A DNA stretch of 64,000 nt from contig NZ_JAUSUG010000011.1 in assembly GCF_030813435.1 (NCBI RefSeq), positions 62,001 through 126,000 on the forward strand. The letters are read 5' to 3'. Position numbers and translations under genes: made by a program. The notes under the pieces were generated by a model. The model did not search any database, was not told the origin of the DNA, and saw only the letters and a list, made by a program, of their open reading frames with translations. This document shows, one piece after another, positions 1 through 8,600 of the stretch. The number at the start of each line of letters is the position of its first letter. Position 1 is the first letter of the stretch. Source of the stretch: Evansella vedderi (GTDB lineage Bacteria > Bacillota > Bacilli > Bacillales > Salisediminibacteriaceae).

Positions 1-1
1 T

Positions 2-172
2 AGAAATCGCACTTTAAAGCGTATTAGAGCAGCACTCAACGATCTAAAACAATATAACATCATTTCTGATTTTGAAATGATTAGAGAGGGAAGACCCTAT
101 AAAAGAGTCAGGATCGAACCCACAGAACAACTTCTTGAAAGTTTTGAAGAAGGAATTGTCGTTAGTGAATAA
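2..172 (+). CDS. C-terminal fragment of a probable replication initiator
   Basis: An open frame enters from the window edge and stops at TAA 170-172, giving 56 residues (starting RNRTLKRIRAAL, ending GIVVSE). It reads like the last winged-helix segment of a plasmid initiator: a basic helix followed by a strand containing RPYKRVRIEP. The iteron array begins 3 bases after the stop, which is a common layout for initiator and origin in theta plasmids. No start is visible. Function is inferred from position and composition only. Confidence 0.5.
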   Translation, partial: RNRTLKRIRAALNDLKQYNIISDFEMIREGRPYKRVRIEPTEQLLESFEEGIVVSE

Positions 173-174
173 TT

Positions 175-626
175 AAAAGTACACTGTACTCCGTTGAATA
201 TTACGACTTTAAAGGGAGAAAAAAGGATTTTGTTCTTTTTGAATCATTAACTTTCCTTGAACTAAAGAGGTTTATAATTTAAAAGTACACTGTACTCCGT
301 ACCTCCCTTTAAAATATACTTTCTATAAAAAAAGAAAAAATTTTTTTAGGATTTTTTTTATACATTTAGAAGTACACTGCACTCTGTCAAAAAGCTGTAA
401 ACAACGAATATATGTGCCATTTTCTCATTTAAAAGTACACTGTACTCCGTCGAAATAATAATGAATATATAAAAAAAATAAAAGTACACTGTACTCCGTT
501 TTGATACCATTTACTGGCACTAAAGTAAGGCGTTGATTAGATATAGTACCGAAAATATGCATTTTCAATAATTAAAAGTACACTGTACTCCGTTTTTTTT
601 GATTTTAGAAGTACACTGTACTCCGT
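175..626. repeat. Iteron array, seven palindromic 20-bp repeats (candidate origin)
   Basis: The unit AAAAGTACACTGTACTCCGT occurs at 175-194, 281-300, 431-450, 480-499 and 574-593. Variants starting AGAAG are at 368-387 (AGAAGTACACTGCACTCTGT) and 607-626. All seven are in the same orientation. The core AGTACA-C-TGTACT is a dyad, so each unit could bind a dimer. Spacing is irregular, with start-to-start distances of 106, 87, 63, 49, 94 and 33 bp, and the spacers are AT-rich, including A/T runs at 325-361. The layout fits a theta-type origin bound by the initiator whose end lies at 2-172. Confidence 0.85.
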
Positions 627-719
627 TTTACGAAACTATTAAATTTTGGTAGACTTTTAGTGTAGCGAATCTTGGATAAATTTGGCGAAGATTCGACACA
701 GAAAACAAAGAGAAGAAAA

Positions 720-752
720 AAAGAGCCCTCTAATAGAGAGAGCTCTTTCAAA
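720..752 (-). terminator. Hairpin with T-tract on the minus strand
   Basis: The arms AAAGAGC and GCTCTTT enclose a short loop. Read on the minus strand, the hairpin is followed by a run of T, which suits a transcript coming from the right. On the plus strand it is followed by a long A run instead. It could end an antisense transcript made opposite the leader of the next gene. Confidence 0.5.
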
Positions 753-766
753 AAAAAAAAAAAAAT

Positions 767-838
767 AAACCCACCTTATTTTTATTTCGCTGATGGTTTG
801 GCGGCCTGAAACGAAATAAAAACTCACGAAGCGGGTTT
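767..838 (+). promoter_or_regulatory. Long inverted repeat in the leader of the 960 gene
   Basis: AAACCC (767-772) pairs with GGGTTT (833-838), and an 11-bp arm TTTTTATTTCG (779-789) pairs perfectly with CGAAATAAAAA (812-822). Another dyad, TATGTT (858-863) / AACATA (870-875), lies between it and the ribosome site. This could be an attenuator or a countertranscript target for replication control. No role is proven. Confidence 0.5.
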
Positions 839-959
839 TGTACTTCTTTTAATTTGTTATGTTTATATTAACATACTTATTTTAAAAATGGAAGTCAAAA
901 CCTCTAGTTTCCTATTGTCTTTTTTAGTTATGTGGTGGGGAAAAACGGAGGTTTTTATT

Positions 960-2306
960 ATGTCTGAAGAAGCCAACGAAAGAATTAGCATTACAGCTCG
1001 GATCCACGCTGATTTATGCCATCCAGAATTTCTCAATTCTCTATCAAGTGGTAAACAAATTGAATTTCTACTAAAGTGTGTAAGAGATTCTTATTATGGA
1101 CGATTACATATCAACCCAACAATATGGGCTGAAGCACTTTCCTCCAGCTATGATACCATACGTAAATTTACCCACATTTTTATCAGCATGGGGGTACTTT
1201 CTCATGTGAAAAAACATGAATATGTTTTTCATTACTATCGTGATATTCGTAAAGATAGAAAACACTATGTTAAGTTGTATGACTTTTTATTAACGGACAC
1301 CTTCAATCAATTAAATCTCCCTTCTAAAAGAGTAGCTCTTTATTTATTGTTTAGGTTATCCCAATTAAGCACCAAATCAGGAAAGCCTCAAGCTGTTCGT
1401 ATCTCGATTAACAATTGGTATAGTCGAAAAGGGGATAAAGAGTTCCCTTTCTACAATTTAAACGAGGCAACAAGAGCTATCGAAGATGTTAGTCGATTTT
1501 TCAACCTTAACACTTCCCAACTAAAAGAGAAAAAACAGTTTATGGTTTATGGCTTGAAAAAAGAATATGATCGTGTAGCCGAAACAGATGGTAAACATCA
1601 TTGGATGAAACAATTCTTAGAAGAACAAGATATCGTTTATTGTCATCCTTTCCACTTAAAAAATCTTATCGGTCTTTACGATAAAATTGTACATGAAATG
1701 GGTTGGGACCAGTCTTTAGATATCTGGACTAACGCTTTCTTCAAAGTGAATTTAGATAGTAAATTTGCTGCAAAGACAAATGAGTTTATCGGCAGACTTT
1801 CTATGGAACCTCAAAAAGAGGATAAAGGTGATCATTACAGTAAAGCAGTAGTTATTTTTAGAGATGCATTTCTAAAAGAAGCTATTGAAGAATATGGCCT
1901 CACTTTAGCGAACATCTTTGAGCAAGTAGATAAACGCAAAAATGATTTAGAGTGGGATTTATTTTCACCTGACTTCGTTTGCTCCGAAGAATATCAATGG
2001 CTAGATAAACAAACTGAGAAATTACACAATGAATGGCACAATAAAGTTATATCGTTCCAAAAAGTCGTTGATTTATTATATGTTTCAAAAGTGACTAAAA
2101 AGATCAGCACTACACCAGTAGATGAATTAGAACAATTCATTGAACGTTCCCTTTCGTTTATGAATAAACTAAAAAATAAAAAAGCTTTCGGATTTTTAAG
2201 CAAAACATATAATAATTTAATAGAACAAATCCAATTACGAATTGAACGTGCTCATACTCCTTATCCTTTCTATAACTGGTTAGAAGGCAAAGAACTAACT
2301 CCATAG
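960..2306 (+). CDS. Winged-helix protein next to the iterons, possible replication protein
   Basis: The protein has 448 residues. I chose ATG 960 because AACGGAGG lies 8-10 bases upstream; an in-frame ATG at 888 has no ribosome site. The N-terminal part has a helix-turn-helix-like stretch (INPTIWAEALSSSYDTIRKF) followed by a wing-like region. The rest is mostly helical and charged, with no catalytic motif or membrane segment. It lies directly downstream of the iterons and dyads, so a role in replication control, copy number or partition is plausible. I do not recognise the family. Confidence 0.6.
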   Translation: MSEEANERISITARIHADLCHPEFLNSLSSGKQIEFLLKCVRDSYYGRLHINPTIWAEALSSSYDTIRKFTHIFISMGVLSHVKKHEYVFHYYRDIRKDRKHYVKLYDFLLTDTFNQLNLPSKRVALYLLFRLSQLSTKSGKPQAVRISINNWYSRKGDKEFPFYNLNEATRAIEDVSRFFNLNTSQLKEKKQFMVYGLKKEYDRVAETDGKHHWMKQFLEEQDIVYCHPFHLKNLIGLYDKIVHEMGWDQSLDIWTNAFFKVNLDSKFAAKTNEFIGRLSMEPQKEDKGDHYSKAVVIFRDAFLKEAIEEYGLTLANIFEQVDKRKNDLEWDLFSPDFVCSEEYQWLDKQTEKLHNEWHNKVISFQKVVDLLYVSKVTKKISTTPVDELEQFIERSLSFMNKLKNKKAFGFLSKTYNNLIEQIQLRIERAHTPYPFYNWLEGKELTP

Positions 2307-2774
2307 GGGCTTGAAGATTTAAATTTTTAATACTACTACCAGCTGTGGCCTTGTTTTTAAAAAAATACAAGGCGACGGTTATTTGTCATGTTCTCATTTA
2401 TTTTGGTTTGCTGTAAACGAGTGAGGGATGTTAATATTCAAGACTGAACAGATACAACAACTCCTCATGAAACCAATTCCACTTACAATTTTTGTGAATT
2501 ACCTTATAAATAATACTGTGGATTTCTGTTTATCAACCCTTTATTTCTTGTAATCTATTAAATTTTATCTGCTCTCAATGTGTTAAAAAATTCATCGCAC
2601 CAGTAGAAAGTTACAAAAAAAACTCTGTAACTACTAATAAATCAACATTTAAATCCTCTTATAGTTATTATCTTTTATAGAACTTTTTTATTGAAATATC
2701 TAATAGATAATATATATAGATTTAAACAAAATAAAATATATGCTTTTCTACTTCCTAATCTTTTCTTTACACTC
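2307..2774. other. Intergenic AT-rich stretch with one small hairpin
   Basis: No convincing gene lies here. CCTTGT (2349-2354) and ACAAGG (2367-2372) form a hairpin after the upstream gene, on the edge of being a terminator. The rest is very AT-rich and leads into the promoter of the first structured leader. Confidence 0.5.
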
Positions 2775-3003
2775 TTAACAATGTAATTCTATTATGCTAC
2801 AATATAAACATATTTAACCTTAATTTCTTTTATTCTATCTTTTGACATGCGTCGAAAGAATTTAATGAGCTAACCAGCACAAAAGCCGATCAATGGTATT
2901 AATCTATCCAAATTTATTTTTGGAGAAATGGATTGATATTTTTGATGGGCTTTTTTGTGTCCCAAAACACCAATTTACTTATTTTTTTAAAGGGAGTGAT
3001 TAT
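2775..3003 (+). promoter_or_regulatory. Structured leader RNA, copy 1 (before primase)
   Basis: The promoter is TTAACA (2775-2780), 17 bp, TACAAT (2798-2803). The small hairpin lies at 2838-2859 with core GAC-ATGC-GTC (2844-2853). It is followed by a long terminator-like hairpin, about 2883-2957, whose outer arms AAGCC...GATCAA and TTTGAT-GGGCTT run into a T-tract. Then come GTGTCCC, AAAACACCAA and AAAGGGAG before the TTG start. This copy shows compensatory changes in the core compared with copies reading GTC-ACGC-GAC. Confidence 0.8.
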
Positions 3004-3005
3004 CA

Positions 3006-4397
3006 TTGAGTAAAGGAAGAATTAGTCAAGAAACAATTGATGAGGTAAGAGCAGTATCAATTGTCGATGTAGCATCTAGGCTAGGCGACAATATGAAACG
3101 TGTCGGAACAACCTACCGTGTCCCTTGCCCTAATCCAAATCACTTCGAAAGGACTCCAGACACTTACATCAAACCTTCAAAGAATATCTTTAAGTGCTTC
3201 GGAGGTGGAGGCTGTGGAGCTAAAGGAGGCGATGCTTTGAGTTACTATGCTTGGCATGAATATGGAGCATGGGACCCCAAACAACATTTCCGAGATGCTG
3301 TTATCGGTGTCGCTGAGTTAATGGGGATCGCTATCGAGTATGAAGAAGGTTCTTACTCACCAAAAGGAAATACTTCTCAGAAACCAAAGAAGAAACCTCG
3401 AAAAGCAGCTCCTCCACGTTTTCAAGAGATTAAATCTCGAAGTGCAAATGATTGTGACCGAATCTATCGTAAATTTTTAGAGAAGTGTCCAATCTACGAG
3501 GAACATGCTAAAGAATGGTTAGGTCCAAAACGCCAATACACAAAAAAGCATGTATTAAATATTGGCTTAAGATCTGTCCCAAGTAATCTCGATGAGGTAT
3601 TTAAAATCATTCGAACTTTATTAGATGATGGTGAATCACTCGATAGAGTACCAGGGTTCACTAGACGTCTTAAAAAGAACGGCGATCCATCAGAGGAATC
3701 TCACTGGTATTGGACTATTAATGTTTCAAAAGGATACTTTATACCAGTTAGAGATGAGAAGGGACGTATTGTACGCTTGCGTGTAGCGACAGGAGGCAAA
3801 CCGAAGTATATTTGGTTCAGTTCTTCCCCAAACGTCTTTGAGAAGGACGGAGAGTGGGTTTTTGATGATCCTTTAATGGAAAAGGATAAAGAGAATAACT
3901 TATTCCGGATGCGACGAGGCGGAGCCCCATCGGGTGCACCACTTAACGTTGTTGTTCATAACGCTTTACTAGATTCATGGGAGTCTGGCACATCTATAAC
4001 GGATATTTGTAAAATGGATACCGTTATTTGTACGGAAGGTGAACATAAAAGCAACATATCCGCTGAAAGAATCAAACTACCAGTTATAGGAGTACCAGGA
4101 GTCGGTAATTACAAAGATGTATTACCGCTCGTTAAGGGATGGGAAACTAAGAAACTTATTCTTGCTTATGATATGGATTCACTTAAAAGCGAGAGTAAAG
4201 TCGAAGGGAAAAATCAACAGGTATTTGACCATCTAGCTGAATTCGCTAAACAGCTGATGGGTTCAGGTATTGAGGTTAGTCTTTGGACATGGAATGCAGA
4301 GGACGGCATTGGTCTTGATGACTTGCTTCTTGGAAAAAAACTCCCTATTGAGATTGATCTAAGAACCAAAAAACAGAAACCTGTTAAAATCGCTTAA
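3006..4397 (+). CDS. DNA primase, CHC2 zinc finger plus TOPRIM domain
   Basis: This 463-residue protein should make RNA primers for plasmid replication. The N-terminal zinc finger has C41, H46, C64 and C70 (CPNPNH ... KCFGGGGCGAKGG), as in DnaG-type primases. A TOPRIM-like core follows in the C-terminal half, with CTEGEHKS (acidic motif 1), ILAYDMDS (the DxD-like motif) and GLDDLL. It is shorter than chromosomal DnaG (about 600 residues) and lacks an obvious DnaB-binding C-terminus, as expected of plasmid or phage primases. The start is TTG 3006 after AAAGGGAGTGATT. It is the first gene behind leader copy 1 and is followed by SSB behind leader copy 2. Confidence 0.88.
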   Translation: MSKGRISQETIDEVRAVSIVDVASRLGDNMKRVGTTYRVPCPNPNHFERTPDTYIKPSKNIFKCFGGGGCGAKGGDALSYYAWHEYGAWDPKQHFRDAVIGVAELMGIAIEYEEGSYSPKGNTSQKPKKKPRKAAPPRFQEIKSRSANDCDRIYRKFLEKCPIYEEHAKEWLGPKRQYTKKHVLNIGLRSVPSNLDEVFKIIRTLLDDGESLDRVPGFTRRLKKNGDPSEESHWYWTINVSKGYFIPVRDEKGRIVRLRVATGGKPKYIWFSSSPNVFEKDGEWVFDDPLMEKDKENNLFRMRRGGAPSGAPLNVVVHNALLDSWESGTSITDICKMDTVICTEGEHKSNISAERIKLPVIGVPGVGNYKDVLPLVKGWETKKLILAYDMDSLKSESKVEGKNQQVFDHLAEFAKQLMGSGIEVSLWTWNAEDGIGLDDLLLGKKLPIEIDLRTKKQKPVKIA

Positions 4398-4485
4398 ATT
4401 TTAATACTAAAAGAATGATCGATGTTTAAAAAGGCTAAGAGTTATTTTACATAATACTCTTAGTCTTTTATTCTTTTAATAGACA

Positions 4486-4705
4486 TGCTATAATGATGGA
4501 TATAATTACCTTAATTATTTTCTTATCCCGTTCTCCGACACGCGTTAGAGAATTATTGATGCTTAATGCACTGATTTTAGTGACCGATTCTATTCATTTA
4601 GAACATTCCCTTCATTTTTTATATGATGGGATTATTGGTGACTAAAATGAGTGCATTTTTGTGCTCAAAAACACTAAATACTTTATTTTTTAAGGAGAGA
4701 TGCTA
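4486..4705 (+). promoter_or_regulatory. Structured leader RNA, copy 2 (before ssb)
   Basis: An extended -10 TGCTATAAT lies at 4486-4494. The small hairpin at 4531-4552 has stem TTCTC/GAGAA and core GAC-ACGC-GTT (4537-4546). The long hairpin runs from about 4565 to 4660, with arms TGCACTgATTTTAGT and ACTAAAATgAGTGCA before TTTTTG. The tail is GTGCTC, AAAAACACTAAATACTTT and AAGGAGAGAT. Confidence 0.8.
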
Positions 4706-4706
4706 C

Positions 4707-5183
4707 ATGTTAAATCGCATTGTTTTGATCGGACGTCTTACTAAGGACCCTGAGTTACGTTACACACCGAATGGAGTTGCTGTTGCTACGTTTACACTTG
4801 CTGTGGATCGACCTTTCACTAATCAAAGTGGAGAACGTGAAGCCGACTTTATCAACATTGTAACTTGGAGGGGATTAGCTGAGAACTGTGCCAACTATCT
4901 TAAGAAAGGTAGACTTGCCGCTGCTGATGGTAGATTACAGATCCGTAATTATGAAAATAACGAAGGGAAACGAGTTTACGTTTCTGAAGTTGTTGCCGAT
5001 AATGTACGTTTCTTAGAATCTGGTAATAGTGGCCAAAGCGGAAACAATGGAAATAATGGTGGTCAAGGAGGACAACGTAGAGGTCAACAAGGCGATCAAC
5101 AAAGCAACCAACGGTTTAATGATGATCCGTTCGCTAAAGATGGACAGCCGATTGACATTTCAGATGATGATTTACCCTTCTGA
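4707..5183 (+). CDS. ssb: Single-stranded DNA-binding protein
   Basis: This 158-residue OB-fold protein begins [20 protein letters not shown], the classic SSB start, and has the [16 protein letters not shown] segment. Residues from about 105 to 140 are a Gly/Gln/Asn-rich linker. The C-terminal tip is DDDLPF, the acidic peptide that recruits partner proteins. ATG 4707 was chosen because AAGGAGAGATGCTAC sits just upstream; an in-frame ATG at 4623 lies inside the leader hairpin. It coats single-stranded plasmid DNA during replication and transfer, and can work with the Rad52-like protein at 59213. Confidence 0.95.
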   Translation: MLNRIVLIGRLTKDPELRYTPNGVAVATFTLAVDRPFTNQSGEREADFINIVTWRGLAENCANYLKKGRLAAADGRLQIRNYENNEGKRVYVSEVVADNVRFLESGNSGQSGNNGNNGGQGGQRRGQQGDQQSNQRFNDDPFAKDGQPIDISDDDLPF

Positions 5184-5228
5184 TTTCCAATAATTACCAA
5201 ATGATGATTGCGTAAGCATCATAAGTGT

Positions 5229-5262
5229 GAGAGGAACCTCGTTTAAGGTTTCTCTCTTTTTT
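5229..5262 (+). terminator. Intrinsic terminator between ssb and the next gene
   Basis: GAGAGGAACC (5229-5238) pairs with GGTTTCTCTC (5247-5256) and is followed by TTTTTT. The 5' arm with its lead-in GTGTGAGAGGAACC recurs at 13739-13752. A small ATGATG/CATCAT hairpin precedes it. The next ribosome site (GGAGAGGGTG) follows within about 20 bases. Confidence 0.8.
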
Positions 5263-5295
5263 ATTCTCAAATTTAGCAGGAGAGGGTGAAGAGCG

Positions 5296-5631
5296 ATGGA
5301 AATTACCGTCAATTACTCAAATGGAATCGCAGAATATACGTGGAATAACAACGAAAAGATTATCGCAAAATTACAATTGGCTGATGGTAAGACGTTTCAG
5401 ACAATTGAGGGAGAGAAATGGGGATTGCTTCCTAAAATCGTTGGTATTTCAGGCAATGATAACGAAGGGAAAAGTATTTTAATCAACTATATTCTAAAGC
5501 ATGCGAAGAGTCCTGTTTTAGCTGAAGTAGGTAGAGTTGAACGAGCCTTTCTTTTGGATTATGGATTTTCAAATCTTAGTCCTTGTTGCTTGGTGTGGGA
5601 AACACTTCCCTTACCAAAGGAGGTATGTTAA
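5296..5631 (+). CDS. Unknown protein, 111 residues
   Basis: I do not recognise a family. The N-terminal half is rich in beta strands (MEITVNYSNGIAEYTWNN). The C-terminal half contains GISGNDNEGKSILINYI and ends CCLVWETLPLPKEVC. The N/G-x-GKS segment is not a convincing P-loop. The start is ATG 5296 after GGAGAGGGTGAAGAGCG. Its TAA directly abuts the ATG of the nuclease gene at 5632, so the two are probably translationally coupled. Confidence 0.7.
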   Translation: MEITVNYSNGIAEYTWNNNEKIIAKLQLADGKTFQTIEGEKWGLLPKIVGISGNDNEGKSILINYILKHAKSPVLAEVGRVERAFLLDYGFSNLSPCCLVWETLPLPKEVC

Positions 5632-6753
5632 ATGACAACCGCTACTACTAAAACAAAGGATAAAGTGTATAGTTATAGTCGGTTAAATACTTTTGAAGGA
5701 TGCCAGCGTCAGTTCTACCACAAGTATGTTGAAGGTAGACCTATTCCAGGTAATCTTCCAATGCAAGTCGGTAAAATCTTTCACTTAGCTATAGAAATGG
5801 TTATTAGTGAAGGATATTCACCGGAGGAGGCCGTTTTATACGCCTCATACGCCGAAGGAGGACTTCCTGAAGGGGAAAGGGACCAACAGATCATTAAAAT
5901 GGTTAAGAAAGCCTACAGGCGTCTTAAACAGTTCCAAAACGAGCATACCGATATGATTTCTGAACTTCATCTCAAATTAGAAACAGAGGAAGGTTATATC
6001 CAAGGGTATCTTGATATCGTTCTTGATAATCCAATGATGGATGAACTTCTTATCATGGATTTTAAAACGAGCTGGCAGTCTTATGCAGCTGATACTAAAC
6101 AGTTAGCATTATACGCTTATCTTTTTAGAGAAATGCGTAATGGGTTTATTCCTAACACGTTTAAAGGACGATTGATTTTCCCGCGTTTATCTGAAAAAGA
6201 TGATAGTGAAGTTGTCTTTACGGATGAACTTTTAGACGAAGCTTATCTATGGTCTCAAGATATGATTAGGCAAATTGAGAATAAAGACGCTTCCAGTATT
6301 GATGAGTGGAAAATGACGAGTGATCGCGTGAAGTGTCAATACTGCTCATTCGCTTCCTTATGTAGCGGAGGGATGGTGGACAACTTGCCTAGTGACGGAA
6401 CCCCTAAAGATGATGAAGAAGCTTCTCGCATTGGTGAGTACATCATCATGCAAGAGCAATCTATTAAAAATATGAAGGATGGCCTGAAGAAGTATGCTAA
6501 AGATAACAAAAAGGCTATTCCTGTTAATGGGGGATCATGGGAACACGTTAAAAGTGAACCTAATCCTAAAATTGATTTTTTAACTCTTCAAGAGTTCGCA
6601 AAGGAACATGACCTAGACATCGATGACTTAATCAAGTATGACAACAAGAAATTGAAGAAGTTAATTGATGGAGATGAATCTGGAAAACTTAAAAACAAAG
6701 TGGAATGGACCAAACCACGCTCCACATTTAAGTTTGTTGGTGGAAAAAAATAG
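5632..6753 (+). CDS. PD-(D/E)XK nuclease, RecB/Cas4-like, with probable Fe-S cysteines
   Basis: The protein has 373 residues. It starts with YSYSRLNTFEGCQRQFYHKYV and GKIFHLAIE, the N-terminal helices of the RecB-like nuclease family. The catalytic core is LLIMDFKTSW (the D and the x-K of the motif) followed by KQLALYAYLF. A C-terminal CQYCSFASLC together with Cys at about residue 21 resembles the 4Fe-4S staple of AddB and Cas4 nucleases. It probably trims single-stranded DNA in plasmid recombination or replication. The last 110 residues are charged. There are no Cas genes or repeats nearby, so a CRISPR role is not supported. Confidence 0.85.
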   Translation: MTTATTKTKDKVYSYSRLNTFEGCQRQFYHKYVEGRPIPGNLPMQVGKIFHLAIEMVISEGYSPEEAVLYASYAEGGLPEGERDQQIIKMVKKAYRRLKQFQNEHTDMISELHLKLETEEGYIQGYLDIVLDNPMMDELLIMDFKTSWQSYAADTKQLALYAYLFREMRNGFIPNTFKGRLIFPRLSEKDDSEVVFTDELLDEAYLWSQDMIRQIENKDASSIDEWKMTSDRVKCQYCSFASLCSGGMVDNLPSDGTPKDDEEASRIGEYIIMQEQSIKNMKDGLKKYAKDNKKAIPVNGGSWEHVKSEPNPKIDFLTLQEFAKEHDLDIDDLIKYDNKKLKKLIDGDESGKLKNKVEWTKPRSTFKFVGGKK

Positions 6754-6806
6754 CTCTTTGAGTAGGAAGTTATAAAAATTACTAATACTGTAAGGGAGGG
6801 AAAGTC

Positions 6807-6956
6807 GTGAGTTATCATGATGGAGAATATGGAAACAGTAGTAAAAAGTATCCAGAAAAAACACCTTCACACTTACAACCTTGTATTTGTAGAGAAGAAT
6901 ATGAGGATAAAGGGGAAATAGATCCAATATGTAGAAGGTGTAATCACTTCAAATAA
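6807..6956 (+). CDS. Small Cys-rich protein, possible zinc knuckle
   Basis: This 49-residue protein is read from GTG 6807 after GGGAGGGAAAGTC. It has CIC at about residues 28-30 and CRRC at about 43-46, a possible CxC...CxxC metal site. The N-terminal half is polar. Its function is unknown. It follows the nuclease in the same direction and precedes an intrinsic terminator. Confidence 0.6.
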   Translation: MSYHDGEYGNSSKKYPEKTPSHLQPCICREEYEDKGEIDPICRRCNHFK

Positions 6957-7040
6957 ATTTCACTATAAAAGGAGGAAAAACATAAAAATATTAGTTTAGC
7001 TAATTGGCATATATTTAGTGCTTAAAATCGATTAAAATTA

Positions 7041-7076
7041 GGCGTAGAGGACCTCAATGGCCTTCTGCGTCTTTTT
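7041..7076 (+). terminator. Intrinsic terminator just before the 7100 gene
   Basis: GGCGTAGAGG (7041-7050) pairs with CCTTCTGCGTC (7061-7071), ten pairs including wobbles, followed by TTTTTACTTTTT. The next ribosome site (GAGAGG, 7086) begins about 10 bases later, leaving no room for a promoter. Confidence 0.75.
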
Positions 7077-7099
7077 ACTTTTTATGAGAGGTGAAACAA

Positions 7100-7375
7100 G
7101 TGATTATTGCTATTTATCTTGTGTTAATAAATCTATTGGCATACAGTATCATGTGGCTAGATAAAAGAGCTGCTCGTTTAAATCAGTGGAGAACCCCTGA
7201 AAAAGTGATGTTTCAAATTGCTTTAATAGGTGGAGCTGTAGGTATTAGTATTGGTATGAAACATGTAAGACATAAAACTCAAAAAACAAACTTCAAAGTA
7301 GGGATACCTTTACTCATACTTATGAATATAATAACTATTATTGGTGGGCTTTTATTGTTTGATAAATATTTATAA
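7100..7375 (+). CDS. DUF1294-type small membrane protein
   Basis: This 91-residue protein has the DUF1294 signature: MWLDKRAARLNQWRTPE between two hydrophobic segments, then GGAVGISIGMKHVRHKTQKTNFKVGIP and a final membrane segment. The family function is unknown. GTG 7100 was chosen because GAGAGGTG (7086-7093) is 7 bases upstream; the in-frame GTG at 7091 overlaps that ribosome site. The gene sits behind an intrinsic terminator, so it depends on readthrough from the 4707-6956 genes. Confidence 0.8.
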   Translation: MIIAIYLVLINLLAYSIMWLDKRAARLNQWRTPEKVMFQIALIGGAVGISIGMKHVRHKTQKTNFKVGIPLLILMNIITIIGGLLLFDKYL

Positions 7376-7448
7376 GAAAAAAATCATTATAGTTTATATT
7401 GCTATTATAGGTAACATAAATTACAACTTAAAACATAGAACTTTTTAT

Positions 7449-8243
7449 CTATGTTTTAAGAAGTTCTTTCGCCTGCTTCAGAAGGGTTTTAGCTGCATTT
7501 GGGTATAAATTTTCGTACAGAGTTATTGGCATGCTACAAAGACATTGTTCTTCTAATTCTTTTTGATCGTAACGAACAAAATTCCCTAATATAATTTTCC
7601 CTAACCCTCTTGTTTCCACAAAACGATAGAATTGGGGTTTATATTGAAAAGAGCCATTTTCAAAAAAATCCTTTTGACTCCACAATTTTTCAGGAATTGT
7701 TTTCAATTTTTTCTTGATAGGTTTGTTTGTGAAATATCTCGGTATCAGTGCCTCTACTGCTCGTTGCATCAACTTTGATACTTCATTAAAATTTTTATGT
7801 TCTTCCAGTTCCTTTATTAGTTCGCTCCATTCATATTTGGCGAAATCAGATATCAAAAAACACTTACTGGATTGGATGTACCAGGCATTTTCTTTCATAT
7901 ATCTATAAAAATCATCACGGTTGAATAAGACACGTTTATAAAAGAAGTCTCGTGTAGGATTATCTGAATCTAACTCCTTCACAGCCATTTCACCAACCCT
8001 AGAATTGACTCTAATGTGCCATATTTCGTTCATCATGTTTTCAGCAACCCAGTTATAACTACATCTTAGATAATTAGATATTTCATCTATCGTAAGATTA
8101 TATCCACTATGCTCTATCAATTCGATGTAATGACCAAGAATGAAATCTCTGGTTTTCCCTTTCCCTTCGACTTTAAGTAATTTTGGTTCATTGTATCCAA
8201 CTTCTCTATTTATTTTCATTCGTTTTCGTTTATAATCTACCAC
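7449..8243 (-). CDS. Unknown 264-residue protein with a helix-turn-helix-like segment
   Basis: It reads from GTG 8243 with AAGGAGTT about 8 bases upstream. Residues about 45-70 (LTIDEISNYLRCSYNWVAENM) resemble a helix-turn-helix. The remainder is basic and aromatic, with no catalytic motif seen. It is a lone minus-strand gene between plus-strand leader operons. It may be a DNA-binding regulator or a cargo gene. I do not recognise the family. Confidence 0.65.
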   Translation of the reverse strand: MVDYKRKRMKINREVGYNEPKLLKVEGKGKTRDFILGHYIELIEHSGYNLTIDEISNYLRCSYNWVAENMMNEIWHIRVNSRVGEMAVKELDSDNPTRDFFYKRVLFNRDDFYRYMKENAWYIQSSKCFLISDFAKYEWSELIKELEEHKNFNEVSKLMQRAVEALIPRYFTNKPIKKKLKTIPEKLWSQKDFFENGSFQYKPQFYRFVETRGLGKIILGNFVRYDQKELEEQCLCSMPITLYENLYPNAAKTLLKQAKELLKT

Positions 8244-8361
8244 ACAAACAACTCCTTTTTATGTTACTTCTATAGGTAATATAATTTATCCTGCTTTTAA
8301 TATACAAATAGAAAAAACTAAAAGAACAAGTCTATTTGAACAACACTTAACTCAAAACACC

Positions 8362-8600
8362 TTTACATCTAAACAGGAAAAAGATAGAATGAAAATATAA
8401 TATTTTTTAATTTAATCATCCGATCTCCGTCACGCGATAGAGATACTTAATTTATGAAATGCACTCAAATCGAGTTGATCAATATTACCTTTTTTATAGG
8501 GTAAAAATGTCCTTTTTTAGGGATTATTGATTGCTGGATTTGGCTGCATTTTTTTAATGCCCAAAACACCAAATTACTCATTTTAAAGGAGAGATGTATT
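8362..8600 (+). promoter_or_regulatory. Structured leader RNA, copy 3
   Basis: TTTACA (8362-8367), 17 bp, TAGAAT (8385-8390); a TATAAT also lies at 8396-8401. The small hairpin at 8423-8444 has stem ATCTC/GAGAT and core GTC-ACGC-GAT. The long hairpin, about 8458-8555, pairs AATGCA and CAAATC with GATTTG and GCATTTTTTT. The tail is AATGCCC, AAAACACCAAATTACTC and AAAGGAGAGATG. Confidence 0.8.

Noticed and set aside
175-626. Direct repeats that could be read as a CRISPR array
   Set aside because: Spacers are irregular and AT-rich, the unit is a 20-bp palindromic iteron, and there are no cas genes.
5632-6753. Cas4 nuclease
   Set aside because: The RecB-like core and cysteines fit Cas4 loosely, but no CRISPR gene or array is nearby. 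A plasmid recombination nuclease is the safer call.
6588-6927. Minus-strand ORFs of 76 and 88 codons
   Set aside because: They overlap the nuclease gene end and the small Cys-rich gene, with no ribosome sites.
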